From the NCBI RefSeq assembly GCF_050624435.1, contig NC_134541.1:9562983-9626982 (forward strand): a DNA stretch of 64,000 nucleotides, in the 5' to 3' direction. The position numbers were made by a program, and so were the translations under genes. Shown piece by piece: positions 63,148 to 64,000 of this stretch (position 1 is its first letter; the number at the start of each line of letters is the position of its first letter). The notes under the pieces are model-generated. The model had not been told where the DNA came from and did not search any database. It worked only from the letters and a program-made list of their open reading frames with translations. This DNA comes from Tenrec ecaudatus (taxonomy: Eukaryota > Chordata > Mammalia > Afrosoricida > Tenrecidae).

Positions 63148-64000
63148 TTTTTTCTTTTTAATAATTTTATTAGGGGCTCATACAACTCTTTTCATAATCC
63201 GTACATACATCATTTGTGTCCAGCACATTCGTACGTATGTTGCCATCATCATTCTCGAAACACTTGCTTTTGACTTGAGCCCTTGGTATCAGCTCCTCAT
63301 TTTCCCCCTCCCTTCCCCCTCCCCTCTCCACCTGAACCCTTGGTAATTTATAAATAATTATTATTTTATCATATCTTACACCATCCGACGTCTCCCTCAC
63401 CCAGTTCTCCGCTGTCTGTCCTCCAGGGAGGAGGTTACATGTAGACCTTGTCATCTGTTCCCCCTTTCTCCCTCACCCTCCCTCCACCCTCTCGATATCG
63501 CTTTTCTCACCACTGATCCTGAGGGGTTCATCTGTCCTGGATTCCCTGTATTTCCAGTTCCTATCTGTGCCAGTGTACATCTTCCGGTCCAGCTGGTTAT
63601 GTAAGGTAGAATTGGGAGCATGATAGTGGGTGGGGAGGAAGCATTTAAGAACTAGAGGAAAATTGTATGTTTCATCGTTGCTACACTGAACTCTGACTGG
63701 CTCTTCACCTCCCCACAGCCCTTCTGCAAGGGGATGTCCAATTTCCCCCAGATGGGCCCTGGCTCCCCACTCTGCACTCCCCCTCATTCACAATGCTATG
63801 ATTTTTTTTTTGTCTTTGATGCCTGATCCCTGATCCCTTCGATGCCTTGTCATCTCACAGGCTGGTGTGCATTTTCCACGTGGGCTTTGTTGTTTTTTAG
63901 TTAGATGACCCCTTGTTTATCTTCCAGCCTGTGGGATGCCAGATTCTATATATTTTGACAACTGGGCACCATCAGCTTTCTTCACCGCATTTGCCTATGC
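63148..64000 (-). mobile_element. L1 3' region, antisense, running off the window end
   Basis: TTTTATTAGGGGCTCATACA start, then the full block set. Beyond the point where other copies in this window break off (about 63,800) it continues with TTGTTGTTTTTTAGTTAGAT, CTGTGGGATGCCAGATTCTA and CACCATCAGCTTTCTTCACC, the more upstream part of the same L1 3'UTR. The longest L1 copy in the window. ORF2 may lie to the right of 64,000. Confidence 0.9.

Overview
The window is nuclear DNA of a placental mammal. It holds one recognisable protein-coding gene, an orthologue of the C2H2 zinc-finger repressor ZNF217, on the + strand. More than twenty dispersed short elements match my recollection of the AfroSINE family (tRNA-like head, GGTCAGCAGTTC-type block, tail with a GTYGCYATGAGT-type block). 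There are also RTE (BovB-type) LINE fragments and many copies of one L1 3' end. Together these point to Afrotheria. A tenrec or another afrosoricid fits, but species level cannot be settled from sequence alone.

Layout. 1-20,950 is gene-poor upstream flank with a tetranucleotide microsatellite, unique sequence, two CpG-rich blocks (about 3,990-5,790 and 18,175-19,700), and a transposon-dense stretch (6,150-9,450 and 12,400-17,090). A third CpG island (about 20,960-23,330) is the probable ZNF217 promoter and contains a candidate first exon ending at a good splice donor at 21,876. Intron 1 runs to about 32,181. The coding exons are 32,511-33,888, 36,511-36,627, 37,484-39,082 and 39,566-39,675, giving a predicted 1067-residue protein with eight C2H2 fingers and CtBP-binding motifs. 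A further intron appears to follow the stop codon. A long 3'UTR exon (from about 40,631) ends near an AATAAA at 42,623. From 42,650 to 64,000 the sequence is intergenic and built largely of AfroSINEs, L1 3' ends, an RTE endonuclease fragment, two MaLR-like solo LTRs and simple repeats.

Function. ZNF217 is a nuclear DNA-binding corepressor that works with CtBP, LSD1/CoREST and HDACs. Its finger-6/finger-7 DNA-reading pair, linker and CtBP motifs are intact here. The remaining DNA shows several datable layers of retrotransposition, some with exact target-site duplications.

I found no operon, CRISPR array, toxin, new enzyme system or second convincing protein gene. The most useful second looks are the apparent loss of the upstream ZNF217 initiator, an Ala/Thr codon tract beside the DNA-binding fingers, upstream ORFs, and the nested or chimeric retroelement events.
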